A program made the translations under genes and the position numbers. The notes below the pieces were generated by a model. The model saw nothing but the letters and a program-made list of their open reading frames with translations, was not told the origin of the DNA and did not search any database. This document shows positions 17,701 to 24,907 of a stretch of 41,419 nt of DNA, piece after piece (position 1 is the stretch's first letter; the number at the start of each line of letters is the position of its first letter). The stretch comes from Deltaproteobacteria bacterium (GTDB lineage Bacteria > Myxococcota_A > UBA9160 > UBA4427): contig JAJDAN010000082.1 in the NCBI GenBank assembly GCA_029261855.1, forward strand, positions 1 through 41,419. The letters are read 5' to 3'.

Positions 17701-19887
17701 CAGGTTCCCTGCGGCGGTTCCCAGACCCCCATCACCTTCCTCGGAGCGACCCTCAGCCCCGAGCAGGAAGCCCTGCTCGGTTGCGGGCCCTTCTGGGGAA
17801 CCCAGTGCGACCAGTCGGGTATCGATCTGCTGAACATGGAGCCGAGCATCGTGCTCCAGGCCTTCGCCGGCGCCTCGGGCACCCTGGCGGCCATCGATCT
17901 CAAGCGCCAGGGGATCAGCCCGGCGGGTACGGCCATCATCGACCCGACGACGGGACTCGTGGCCCCCTTCAAGGACCCGAACGAGTACCGCACGGACGAA
18001 GGCCTGCAGCCCGGGACCCTGCCCTGGGAAGCGCTGGGAATCGGCGGCCCACTGTGCTCCACCGCAGACATCGGCGGCGACCTGTACCCCCGCGGCCAGG
18101 ACAAGATCGACGTCCCCGGCGGCGGCCAGGCAGCCCGTCCCGCCAGCCGCAAACAGGCGCTGCCCGGCTGTCACCGGAAGTGGATCGACCAGCAGAACGG
18201 CTACATCAACCGGTCCTGGGGCGCGCCCGTCTACATGGCCGACGGCAATGGCAACCTCGTCGCCGATCCGGTCAGCGGCCTGCCGCTGCAGCAGCGCGGT
18301 GCTTCGCAGTGCTCGGCTTCGGGGCAGACCTGCATCGACGTCGAGATCGACTACTTCTTCTACAGCGGCAACCCCGACCCCCTAGGCGTGCTGCGCACTC
18401 TGCCCGACGGCGACCTCTCTTTCCCGGACTCCGTCTTCTACCAGGACTACTCCACGCCCGGAAGCCAGAATCCGCTCTTCAGCGCGAACCGGCCCGCCGT
18501 CGGTCCCGGCCAGCCTTTCGCCGGCCGCCGCGCCGTCGCCGCAGGCGCCGGTGGCCCGGGCAACCCCGAGCTGATCGTTCCGTTCGCGAGCGAGCTCGCC
18601 GGCTTGTCGTGGAACTTCCAGATGATCGGCGTCGCGTTCTCCGGTGAATTCGCCGACGCCCTCGAGACCGTCGGCGATCTGGCCGACCCGGACCGCGCTG
18701 GCTGCGATCCGAACGGTGTCGAATCCGCGCGCCGCCGCTGCGGCGCGCGACTCGAAGGTGGCTCCATCGCGACCGGTGCCTTCAACAACCCCCAACGCGT
18801 CGGCGCGAATCGCCGCTACGTGGCCCAGATGCTCTACGGCTACTGCGGGTCGGACTACGGGGTGATCGACCCCACCACCGGGCGCGGCACCTGCCGCATC
18901 GACGATCAGGTGAATCCGATCGCCCAGCTGCAGCTCTTGTATCTGGCCTCGGGCGTCAACCCGAACGATCCCATTGCGACCCAGGAGTTCCTGGACACGC
19001 TGCAGTTTCCCGACGTCGCTCTGGTGGCCTCGGAGGATCCGACCGCCGACCCGGACCAGTACAACGGCATCGGCCCCCTCTTCGAGGGCGACCTCCCGGC
19101 GACCGGTGAGCACAACATCATCCGGAACCAGCACTGCAGCTTCATCACGCCCCAGTACTGCAGCACCGTGCGCAACTTGTTCTTCCTGGCCGGCCTGAAG
19201 CGCAACACCCTCGCCGCGGGCGGCAACGGCGCCTACGGAAGACGCACCATGCAGTGGCACGCCGGCGGCGAGATCACGCTCTACGTGCCGAAGCGCAACG
19301 TGCTGGGCTTCGCGATGGACTTCGCCGAAGACCGCAGCAAGGCCAACTTCAGCGTCGAGACCACCTGGATCGAGAACGTGCCCACCGGCGATGCCGACCG
19401 CTGGGACAACTCGAAGCGCACCGACGAATTCAACCTGACGGTCTCCGTCGACCGCCCGACCTTCATCAACTTCATCAACCCGAACCGCACCCTCTTCATC
19501 AACAGCCAGTGGTTCTTCCAGTACCGCCGCGGCGTGAAGAAGGGCTTCGGCGGCAACGGCCCCTTCAACGCACTGGCCACCCTGACGGTCTTCACCGGCT
19601 ACTTCCAGGACCGCCTCAACCCGAGCATCACCTTCGTCCACGACATCCAGTCGGCCTCAGGCGGCGTGCTCCCCTCGATCAGCTACCGCTTCACCGAGAA
19701 CTTCCAGGCCACCGTCGGCATGGCAATGTTCTACGGCCGCGTGCAACGAGCCGACATCCCGACCAACGGCATCGGCCCGCCCAGCAACGAGCAGGGAGAC
19801 TGGGCCTACCAGGGAGGAGCCGAGAACGGCCTCTCGATCGTCAGGGACCGGGACGAGGTGTACCTGAGGTTGCGGTACACGTTCTAG
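14731..19887 (+). CDS. Giant cysteine-rich DUF1302-type outer-membrane beta-barrel protein (1718 aa)
   Basis: Start at 14731 follows a strong ggaggaaag site and gives a signal peptide ending PVQAFEA (near residue 30). The early segment FEAFDGRLQAHGFYESQFRT and a block near residue 505 (LWLRIGKQQIVWGKTELFRT, then TDQFNPQDLALATLPSLEES) are characteristic of DUF1302 barrels; GWEIGGRVEWRWDRFSFALS near 627-646 is another strand region. The C-terminus ends YLRLRYTF with the terminal Phe typical of barrels. Usual family length is about 500-700 aa; here long Gly/Asn/Pro/Asp-rich insertions roughly triple it, with about 30 cysteines and a DTNGDGVLEV calcium-loop-like motif. These are probably extracellular loops stabilised by disulfides and metal. 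Together with the DUF1329 lipoprotein at 20318 it forms a second DUF1302/DUF1329 module. Ligand unknown. Confidence 0.82.
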   Translation: MNVGSAVGSISRWSWGVALILLLASPVQAFEAFDGRLQAHGFYESQFRTMNADYSEEWDVTQWYNVFNLELELDLVQDTIGVLDLMSAYVRAEVRYDCIYSSGCGMFRGINTYGDRSKSLPRRLSNGTTVTASGEIPIYPDGRASGSTTDPVPLSEVVGFSGVSDTPGQFITGSVVPCVPTNPNQNRPGFNCWPRGDDGVKPFDYVFENFSDFRFTMVNVKGGSGSGDPTAVLGPWLPKNGVSTIGTLSDRVNPFDSSRLNPVLNCRVTGGANADCFSGRSPGNGARPFRPIPVYAEDFTKAGPQKVQVVVYDDATNPALSNPNDPSTYRVIEIDTAHNHGDERFTGGAREKYVTVNVRFPGDDPNAPPPARTAYDARDLRRAQTGAPLPNLNYAVFKTSDRLLQENPAAAQPPTNPVIPGQSITTRTEFVNGQVVESSAASQARGLFVPSKPLRELMQGGDLRPAWPLNLSENQRAWNRGLAQQDEKELKEAYLDIEMFDSQLWLRIGKQQIVWGKTELFRTTDQFNPQDLALATLPSLEESRIALWSVRGVWSFYEVGPFEDVRLELAANIDDYESSDFGSCGEPYVVNVVCSAQFGAFAHGFTGVGIIGIEKTPEPWQSLKGWEIGGRVEWRWDRFSFALSDFWGYADLPAVRRQSTYERNVDPQTGRPLVYMGGITPDDRRINHSVSYASDVSNLWSGLGNGNDPWQDPYSDLRDLIAAQQANPGGVNAGTLPFARDPDSYVARGTASDTSGVSRTNCGTTKANNGTTNNNIRFNQPGVANVQGTLDGGSDCLTAGPTQLFDYIDPNGRPRTADGDLATGFDPNDPNCTPVDTNGDGVLEVPSTCSYQPTNSLDSHHANLTIFTWLCSATVGFLTLDETACAQTVFGSTEEASSGIVVAEVIGRLLGGDATLNALLIIDSDQTCTLPQNTQPFCDGPNDKGSAFLPFALPIVQLSNDPGDFEDFRGDPSNPQGCIDFQYTDLPPSQQVPCGGSQTPITFLGATLSPEQEALLGCGPFWGTQCDQSGIDLLNMEPSIVLQAFAGASGTLAAIDLKRQGISPAGTAIIDPTTGLVAPFKDPNEYRTDEGLQPGTLPWEALGIGGPLCSTADIGGDLYPRGQDKIDVPGGGQAARPASRKQALPGCHRKWIDQQNGYINRSWGAPVYMADGNGNLVADPVSGLPLQQRGASQCSASGQTCIDVEIDYFFYSGNPDPLGVLRTLPDGDLSFPDSVFYQDYSTPGSQNPLFSANRPAVGPGQPFAGRRAVAAGAGGPGNPELIVPFASELAGLSWNFQMIGVAFSGEFADALETVGDLADPDRAGCDPNGVESARRRCGARLEGGSIATGAFNNPQRVGANRRYVAQMLYGYCGSDYGVIDPTTGRGTCRIDDQVNPIAQLQLLYLASGVNPNDPIATQEFLDTLQFPDVALVASEDPTADPDQYNGIGPLFEGDLPATGEHNIIRNQHCSFITPQYCSTVRNLFFLAGLKRNTLAAGGNGAYGRRTMQWHAGGEITLYVPKRNVLGFAMDFAEDRSKANFSVETTWIENVPTGDADRWDNSKRTDEFNLTVSVDRPTFINFINPNRTLFINSQWFFQYRRGVKKGFGGNGPFNALATLTVFTGYFQDRLNPSITFVHDIQSASGGVLPSISYRFTENFQATVGMAMFYGRVQRADIPTNGIGPPSNEQGDWAYQGGAENGLSIVRDRDEVYLRLRYTF

Positions 19888-19892
19888 GCTGC

Positions 19893-20064
19893 GGCTGCGA
19901 ACGCCGCTAGCACCACATCTCCGCGACCTGCTCCCTCCGGCCGTTCTCGCCGTACGGGAGTACGGCTGCGGTGGCCTCCGGTCCGCGGGCCGCGGATCTG
20001 CGGCACTATCAACGTTCTCGCGGGTTGGTGCTGCGAACGCCGCCGCACCGCATCTCCGCGACCT
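19893..20064. repeat. Dispersed intergenic repeat, family A, copy 2 plus a partial copy
   Basis: The unit begins GCTGCGAACGCCGCTAGCACC, runs through ATCTCCGCGACCTGC (to about 19932), a hairpin segment and a second conserved block at 19976-20021 (CTCCGGTCCGCGGGCCGCGG, then ATCTGCGGCACTATC and TCTCGC). The hairpin at 19949-19966 is GCCGTAC, loop GGGA, GTACGGC. A partial unit (GCTGCGAACGCCGC, GCATCTCCGCGACCTG) follows at 20030-20064. It begins 6 bases after the stop of the giant barrel gene. No coding sequence is seen. Confidence 0.8.
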
Positions 20065-20222
20065 GGCTGCGAACGCCGCTAGCACCGCGTCTGCGCGACC
20101 TGCTCGCTTCGGCGACCTCGGCGTACGGGGGTACGCCTTCGGCCGCCTCCACTCCGCGGGCCGCGAATCCACGGCACTATCAACGTTCTCGCGGGCTGGT
20201 GCTGCGAACGCCGCCGACTAGC
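20065..20222. repeat. Dispersed intergenic repeat, family A, copy 3 plus right flank
   Basis: A second full unit in direct orientation with copy 2: GGCTGCGAACGCCGCTAGCA from 20065, a hairpin at 20120-20137 (GGCGTAC, loop GGGG, GTACGCC) and the block at 20147-20192 ending GGCACTATCAACGTTCTCGC. It is followed by another GCTGCGAACGCCGC partial start at about 20200. Relative to copy 2, one stem base pair has flipped from C-G to G-C with both sides changed, so pairing is kept. Confidence 0.8.
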
Positions 20223-20256
20223 GCTGCACGAGAGAGTCGTACTGAGAGCTGCCTGG

Positions 20257-20299
20257 AAAAGGACCGGAGGAGCTGGGCCTCCCCCAACCGATCCGGTCC
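20257..20299 (-). terminator. Intrinsic terminator of the DUF1329 lipoprotein gene
   Basis: Read on the minus strand, GGACCGGA (complement of 20292-20299) pairs perfectly with TCCGGTCC (complement of 20261-20268), with a short nested stem in the loop, and is followed by TTTT (complement of 20257-20260). It begins about 18 bases after the stop codon of the DUF1329 gene. The T-run is short, so efficiency may be modest. Confidence 0.6.
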
Positions 20300-20317
20300 C
20301 GGACCTCTCGTTCGCTC

Positions 20318-21847
20318 TTATCTTCCCTTGCCGAGGTTGTCTGCTGAGGTCATCTGGCGTCGCTCGGCGGTGCTGAACGGGGTGGAGCGGAGATCGTAGG
20401 ATTCTCGTCTCCAGCCTCCTCCTCCGGCGAGGGCGTTGTAGTAGAACGAGGCAACGGGCTCGAAGATGCTGGCGGGGAAGCCCCCGGGCCATTCGGGGTA
20501 GGCGGGGACATCGCCGGTGAAGCGGTGGGCCAGGATGCCGATGTCGAGCAGCCGGCGGCGGCCGGTGCGGGTGACCCAGTACAGGGGTTGCTGGGTCTGG
20601 CGGTCGATCCAGATCTCGAGGGTGCGGACGTCGGAGCCCGGCAACTTGAGCGCGCCTTCGATGATCACCGCGTAGCGGATGTCCCAGCGGTCGCTTGCGA
20701 CGGACAGACCACTGAAGCCGTAGTTGCGCTTCGGGTCGAGGGGATAGCCGGCGTAGGCCGTGTTGAGCGGCGCGAGGACCGTCTGCTCGCCCAGATAGCG
20801 CCAGTGGTAGGCGTTGGGGCGCAGGGTCACCCCCGTCAGGCCGTGTCCCTTGTCTTCGGTGATCGCGATGTTCAAGCCGGCCGTGGGCGAGATGGTGCCC
20901 GATGCGCCGCCGATGGCCATTCCGCCGCCGGCGCCTTCACCACCGCCCATGTAGTTGGGGACGTAGAGCCCGTCGACCCAGCCCGCGCCCGCCCGGCGCT
21001 GCTTCCGCATGGCCGGGACGTACACGAAGATGTCGTCGGGCTCTTCCCAGTTCTCTTCGCTCTCCTCGCTGCGGAACTGGCGCCAGGCCAGGTGGCGCGC
21101 GTCGAAGGGGGTCGCGAATTCTCCGCCGGCCGCCCAGACCATGTCGCCGTCGTCGTCCCGGGTCGAGTAGCCGGATTCCGGGTGGTCGGCCCGATGTCCG
21201 GTCTGCAGGAAGAAGAGGTCGCCCTCGTAGGTGAGGATGCCGCCGGTTCGGGCTGGGAGTTCGGTGATCCGGAAGCTGCCGCGGAAGCCTGCTCCTCGGT
21301 ACCGCTGTTCGAGGTTCCAGGCCCACTTGACGGCCGACTGGGGGTCGCGTCCGTCGATGTCGTCCGGGGGGAAGGGGAGGCCGGCGGTGTAGTTCTGCAG
21401 GTTGCCGTCGTCGTCGACGCGCGGTTCACCGCGGAAGAGCTCGGTGGCCGTCTTGTAGGGGCCGAAGACCGGGTAGCGCGCGTGGCAGTCACCGATCTCC
21501 ATGCGCATGCCCTCGTAGAAGAAGACCTCGCGGTGCTGCCAGATCACCGGCGGCAACAGCCGTCGCAGCATCAAGAGCTGGTCGGCTTCGACGGCCATGC
21601 CCTCTTCGAGCATCACGGGCACCGCGTCGACGAGCCCCTTGCCCTCTTCGAGCAGCGGAGCACCCACCACCGAGGGGCACTCTCCGCTGGGCGGCGGCTC
21701 GCTGACGCGCGGGGCGAGGTCCGGTCCCTCGGTCGGCAGTGTCGGCCGGGAACCGGTCCCGCAGGCGAGCGCCGACAGGACGAGCAGGGAAGCGACGGCG
21801 ACGGGGATGATCGTCGCCAGTGGGAATTGCGTGCGGAAGCGCGCCAC
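20318..21847 (-). CDS. DUF1329 family lipoprotein (509 aa)
   Basis: A second, divergent DUF1329 protein. It starts at GTG 21847, directly after a near-perfect aggaggg ribosome site. The N-terminal hydrophobic segment ends SALACG, so C29 is the probable lipid-bearing Cys. Family features are DIFVYVPAMRKQRRAGAGWV, LNTAYAGYPLDPKRNYGFSG and LEIWIDRQTQQPLYWVTRTG. Its long N-terminal part (residues 30-130, with Pro-rich TEGPDLAPRVSEPPPSGECP) is not shared with the shorter paralogue at 329-1711. It is tail-to-tail with the giant DUF1302-type gene and head-to-head with the sensor kinase gene, 76 bases away, so the two-component system may control it. Biochemical role unknown. Confidence 0.87.
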   Translation of the reverse strand: MARFRTQFPLATIIPVAVASLLVLSALACGTGSRPTLPTEGPDLAPRVSEPPPSGECPSVVGAPLLEEGKGLVDAVPVMLEEGMAVEADQLLMLRRLLPPVIWQHREVFFYEGMRMEIGDCHARYPVFGPYKTATELFRGEPRVDDDGNLQNYTAGLPFPPDDIDGRDPQSAVKWAWNLEQRYRGAGFRGSFRITELPARTGGILTYEGDLFFLQTGHRADHPESGYSTRDDDGDMVWAAGGEFATPFDARHLAWRQFRSEESEENWEEPDDIFVYVPAMRKQRRAGAGWVDGLYVPNYMGGGEGAGGGMAIGGASGTISPTAGLNIAITEDKGHGLTGVTLRPNAYHWRYLGEQTVLAPLNTAYAGYPLDPKRNYGFSGLSVASDRWDIRYAVIIEGALKLPGSDVRTLEIWIDRQTQQPLYWVTRTGRRRLLDIGILAHRFTGDVPAYPEWPGGFPASIFEPVASFYYNALAGGGGWRRESYDLRSTPFSTAERRQMTSADNLGKGR

Positions 21848-21923
21848 GAGCCCTCCTGTCGGGGTGGCCGCCTATACTACCGGAGCCGCGCGTCGGAATA
21901 CGAGGGCGTCCGGGGGAGACTTC

Positions 21924-22841
21924 ATGTCCGGTCGATCGACGGTCACACCGCTCACGATCGCGATCGTGTTGATGTTGCTGCTGGTGAGTCTCGCCGTTGG
22001 CTGGCAGGTGCTGGTGTGGAGCGACCGCCCCGACGCGACACCTTCGCTTCGCCCCAGCGACTGGCTGTTGCTCGTGCTCGGCAGCCTCTTCTTTCTGGTG
22101 GTGATGATCGGTCTGGTGTGGATGTGCGTCTGGCTGGTGCGCGAGATTCGCCTCAACCAACGGCAGCGCGCGTTCCTCGACGCCGTGACCCACGAAATGA
22201 AGACGCCGCTGGCGTCGTTCCGTCTCTATCTGGACACCCTTCGTCGCCACGACCCGGAGCCTGCGAAGCGCGATGAGTTCCTGCTGCGGATGCGTGAGGA
22301 CCTCGACCGCCTCGATGCCACCGTCGGCCAGGTGCTGGCGGCGGCCCGGGCCGAAGAAGTCAAGCGCGTGGTGATCGACGAGCGGGTCGATCTGGTCGCG
22401 GTGATCCGGCAGTGCATCCGCGATGTTCTCGAGCGCCACAAGCTGCCGCCGGAAGCGGTCAGCCTGGCCGTCGAGCGCGAGAGCCAGGTGCGCGGCGAGG
22501 AAAAGGAACTCTCCCTCGTCTTCGCGAACCTGCTCGAGAACGCGGTGAAGTATTCCGAGGACCCGGTCGAGGTCCGGGTCGAGGTTTCCGGAGCGCGGGA
22601 GGGTCGCGTTCAGGTCGCAATCGCCGACCGTGGGATCGGGATCCCGCGCGGTGAGCTGCGGAAGATCTTCCAGCGCTTCTACCGGGCCGGGCGCGACGTC
22701 CAGCGACAGGTGGCCGGTCTCGGTCTCGGGCTCTTCGTGGTGCGCAGCCTCGTCCGTCGGCACGGTGGGCGCGTGGTGGCCAGCAGTGAGGGTGCCGGCC
22801 GCGGCAGTCGCTTCGTCGTCACCCTCAAGGCGGCCACATGA
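21924..22841 (+). CDS. Membrane sensor histidine kinase with minimal periplasmic loop (305 aa)
   Basis: HisKA/HATPase_c kinase. Two membrane helices (about 9-31 and 48-72) flank only about 16 periplasmic residues, and there is no HAMP or PAS domain, the layout of intramembrane-sensing kinases. The H-box is AVTHEMKTPLASFR (phosphorylated H90); the ATPase domain has NLLENAVKYS (N206), ADRGIGIP, FQRFYR and GLGLGLFVV. The ATG at 21924 follows a gggggag ribosome site. Its stop overlaps the start of the response-regulator gene (ATGA), so the two are translationally coupled. The 76-base gap to the divergent DUF1329 gene holds a -10-like TATACT at 21873-21878 but no clear -35 match. The stimulus is probably a membrane or accessory-protein signal. 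Confidence 0.95.
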   Translation: MSGRSTVTPLTIAIVLMLLLVSLAVGWQVLVWSDRPDATPSLRPSDWLLLVLGSLFFLVVMIGLVWMCVWLVREIRLNQRQRAFLDAVTHEMKTPLASFRLYLDTLRRHDPEPAKRDEFLLRMREDLDRLDATVGQVLAAARAEEVKRVVIDERVDLVAVIRQCIRDVLERHKLPPEAVSLAVERESQVRGEEKELSLVFANLLENAVKYSEDPVEVRVEVSGAREGRVQVAIADRGIGIPRGELRKIFQRFYRAGRDVQRQVAGLGLGLFVVRSLVRRHGGRVVASSEGAGRGSRFVVTLKAAT

Positions 22842-23539
22842 AGGGGCGCATCCTGATCGTCGAGGACGACGCGCATATCGCCGACGGGCTGCGCTTCAAC
22901 CTGGAAGCGGAGGGCTACGACGCAGTCGTGGCGGCGGACGGCCGGGAGGGCGTCCGGTGGCTCACCGAGGTGGAAGAGCGCTTCGACCTCGTCATCCTCG
23001 ACCTGATGCTCCCCGAGATGAGCGGCTTCGAGGTCGCGCGCCGGACGCGCGCAGCGGGCAACTACGTCGCCATCCTGATCCTGACCGCCAAGGACCATTC
23101 GAGCGACATCGTCCGCGGTCTCGAGGAGGGCGCGGACGACTACCTGACCAAACCCTTCCAGCTCGACGAGCTGCTGGCGCGCGTGCGCGTGCTGTTGCGG
23201 CGCCGCCGTTGGGACGGTGCGGGCGGTAGTGAGGTGACCCCACCCTTCCAGTTCGGCGACGTGACCGTGCACTTCGATCGCTTCGAGCTCGAGTCACCTC
23301 GCGGGGACGTGTCGCTGACGACGCGTGAGATGGGTCTCTTGCGCGCGCTGGTGTCGCGCGAGGGCGAGGCGGTAACGCGCGGTGAGCTGCTCGAAGAAGT
23401 GTGGGGCCTCCGGCCCGACACCCAGACCCGGGTGATCGACAGCTTCATCGTCCGTTTGCGTCGCTACATCGAACCCGATCCGTCGCGCCCGCGCCACATC
23501 ATGTCCGTGCGGGGACATGGTTACCGCTTCATGCGTTGA
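22838..23539 (+). CDS. OmpR/PhoB-type response regulator (233 aa)
   Basis: Partner of the preceding kinase. The receiver domain (1-120) has the acidic pair in VEDDAH (D10, D11), phosphoacceptor D55 in LVILDLMLPEM, T83 and K105 in DDYLTKPFQLDELL. The C-terminal winged-helix DNA-binding domain (about 135-233) shows LTTREMGLLRALVSREGEAV, the recognition region TRVIDSFIVRLRRYIEPD and the terminal SVRGHGYRF of the Trans_reg_C family. Its ATG at 22838 overlaps the kinase stop by four bases. Targets are not known; the divergent DUF1329 lipoprotein gene is the nearest candidate. Confidence 0.96.
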   Translation: MKGRILIVEDDAHIADGLRFNLEAEGYDAVVAADGREGVRWLTEVEERFDLVILDLMLPEMSGFEVARRTRAAGNYVAILILTAKDHSSDIVRGLEEGADDYLTKPFQLDELLARVRVLLRRRRWDGAGGSEVTPPFQFGDVTVHFDRFELESPRGDVSLTTREMGLLRALVSREGEAVTRGELLEEVWGLRPDTQTRVIDSFIVRLRRYIEPDPSRPRHIMSVRGHGYRFMR

Positions 23540-23602
23540 TCGCGTTCCGTCCGAAGTCGATGGAGGTTGTGGGACCCCGTCGACTCGTGCGACCCTCGGG
23601 AC

Positions 23603-24448
23603 GTGACCGATCCCATTCGAATGCACGTCGAACCGACTCTTCGCGAGCCCGTGCTGGTTCTCGCGTTTGGCGGATGGAACGACGCGGGCGATTCGGCGAC
23701 GACCGTGGTCCGCTACGTCGACGCGGCCATCCATTCGGTGCCCCTCGCCGAGATCGACGCGGACGAGTTCTTCGACTTCACCGTGCGCCGGCCGGAAGTG
23801 ATCCAGCGACCGGCCCCGAAGCGTATCCGGATCGGCGATTCGGGTGTCGGAGAATACGAGAGCGGAGCCCAGGGCTCGCCACGTGAACGCGTCATCGTCT
23901 GGCCCCACACCGAATTCCGCTACGGGTCGATCGACGAGACCCGCGAGATCATCACGGGCATCGGCGCCGAGCCGCACCTCCGTTGGGGGCACTACTGCGA
24001 CTCGGTTCTCGATCTGTGTCGTCGTCTCGGCGTCGCGCGGGTCTATCTGCTGGGCGCCTACCAGGCCGACGTAGTCTATTCACAGCCGGTGCAGGTGACG
24101 GGCTTCGCGACCCGGGAAGAGGAGCTGACCGAGCTGGCGGTGACGGCGTCGGACTACCAGGGCCCGACGGGCGTAATCGGCGTGCTCGGCGCGCGCTTCG
24201 AGGAAGAGGGCATCCCCGTCGTCAGTCTGTGGGCCGGGCTACCGCACTACATCAACGCGACCCCGAACCCGCGAGGCGCACTGGCCCTGCTCCAGAAGCT
24301 CGCCCACTGCCTCGAGCTCCAGGTGGACGATCAGCCCTTGCAGGCAAGCGCAGCCGAGTTCGAAGAGAAGATCAACAAGCTCGTCGCCAGCGACCCCGAA
24401 CTCTCGGAATACGTCCGTCAGCTGAAGAAGAGAGAGTTCGCGAACTGA
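23603..24448 (+). CDS. PAC2 family protein (281 aa)
   Basis: Resembles the PAC2 (proteasome-assembly-chaperone-like, formerly DUF75) ATP-grasp-associated family, mostly known from actinobacteria and archaea. Recognisable parts are PVLVLAFGGWNDAGDSATTV, SIDETREIITGIGAEPHLRW, VARVYLLGAYQADVVYSQPV, and the late GIPVVSLWAGLPHYI followed by NATPNPRGALALLQKL. Function in bacteria is not established. The start is uncertain: GTG 23603 is chosen because it adds a short polar N-terminus before MHVEPTLREPVLVLAF; ATG 23621 is an alternative, and a TTG at 23567 sits too close to a ggagg to use it. It follows the response regulator by about 60 bases and may be co-transcribed. A repeat element lies downstream. 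Confidence 0.8.
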   Translation: MTDPIRMHVEPTLREPVLVLAFGGWNDAGDSATTVVRYVDAAIHSVPLAEIDADEFFDFTVRRPEVIQRPAPKRIRIGDSGVGEYESGAQGSPRERVIVWPHTEFRYGSIDETREIITGIGAEPHLRWGHYCDSVLDLCRRLGVARVYLLGAYQADVVYSQPVQVTGFATREEELTELAVTASDYQGPTGVIGVLGARFEEEGIPVVSLWAGLPHYINATPNPRGALALLQKLAHCLELQVDDQPLQASAAEFEEKINKLVASDPELSEYVRQLKKREFAN

Positions 24449-24490
24449 GGCCTGTTGGGTTCACCCAAGTGCCTCCCGGCTACGACGTCG

Positions 24491-24605
24491 CTTGGGTGCG
24501 GGTCGAGGGGAGGGCAAGCGACGACTGGCGGTACGCAATCGGCCCGCGAAGGAACGACTGCGAAAGGTGGGAGGAGCGGCGCTCCCCTCGACACGGACCC
24601 CTGGC
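24491..24605. repeat. Inverted-repeat element, family B, copy 1
   Basis: A 115-bp element closely matching the one at 39727-39844 along its whole length (for example GGGCAAGCGACGACTGGCGG and CGCGAAGGAAC, then GGTGGGAGGAGCGGCGCT). Its ends are imperfect inverted repeats: GGGTGCGGGTCGAGGGGAG at left against CTCCCCTCGACACGGACCCC at right. It lies between the convergent PAC2 and Trm112-like genes and contains no credible ORF. It looks like a MITE or REP-type element; it may also act as a bidirectional transcription barrier. Confidence 0.8.
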
Positions 24606-24616
24606 ACCCAACGCGC

Positions 24617-24865
24617 TCAGAGCTCGATCGATTCCTCGATCAACATCACCGGGATGCTGTCGTCGACGATGTAGAGGACCTTGCCGTCCTGGCGGAGGAG
24701 GCCTTCCTGGATCTCGGCTTCTACGGGGGATCCGCCCCGGTTGCGAAGCTTGCCGGCCTGGATGTCCGCGTTGAGGCGCGCGATCAGGTCGCTCGGTGCG
24801 GGGGCGACCGCTTGCTGGCTCTCGGGGCACACGAGGATCTCGAGCAGGTCCTGTCGAACGGGCAT
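24617..24865 (-). CDS. Trm112 family protein (82 aa)
   Basis: Small protein of the Trm112/YcaR (UPF0434) type. It begins MPVRQDLLEILVCPESQQAV, where the family has a LLEILVCP start, and ends VLYIVDDSIPVMLIEESIEL, the typical second half. Only one Cys of the usual zinc-finger-like set is visible, as in many bacterial members. In eukaryotes and archaea Trm112 activates methyltransferases; the role of bacterial members is less clear. It lies 42 bases downstream of the acyl-CoA dehydrogenase at 24908, same strand, so they could share a transcript. Confidence 0.88.
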   Translation of the reverse strand: MPVRQDLLEILVCPESQQAVAPAPSDLIARLNADIQAGKLRNRGGSPVEAEIQEGLLRQDGKVLYIVDDSIPVMLIEESIEL

Positions 24866-24907
24866 GTTGGGTTCTCCGGTCGCTAGAGGTCGCTAGAGAA
24901 GAAGAGG

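Noticed and set aside
14686-18174. Open frame of over 1100 codons on the minus strand opposite the giant barrel gene
   Set aside because: High-GC codon use of the real gene leaves the opposite frame open. The product has no signal, domain or motif, while the plus strand has a signal peptide, the DUF1302 block and a barrel end.
19893-20222. Family A direct repeats as a CRISPR array
   Set aside because: Only two or three long units, no regular unique spacers, and dispersed copies elsewhere; no cas genes.
24480-24896. Several short plus-strand ORFs over the family B element and the Trm112-like gene
   Set aside because: They read through the repeat or opposite the conserved Trm112-like frame and have no motifs or ribosome sites.
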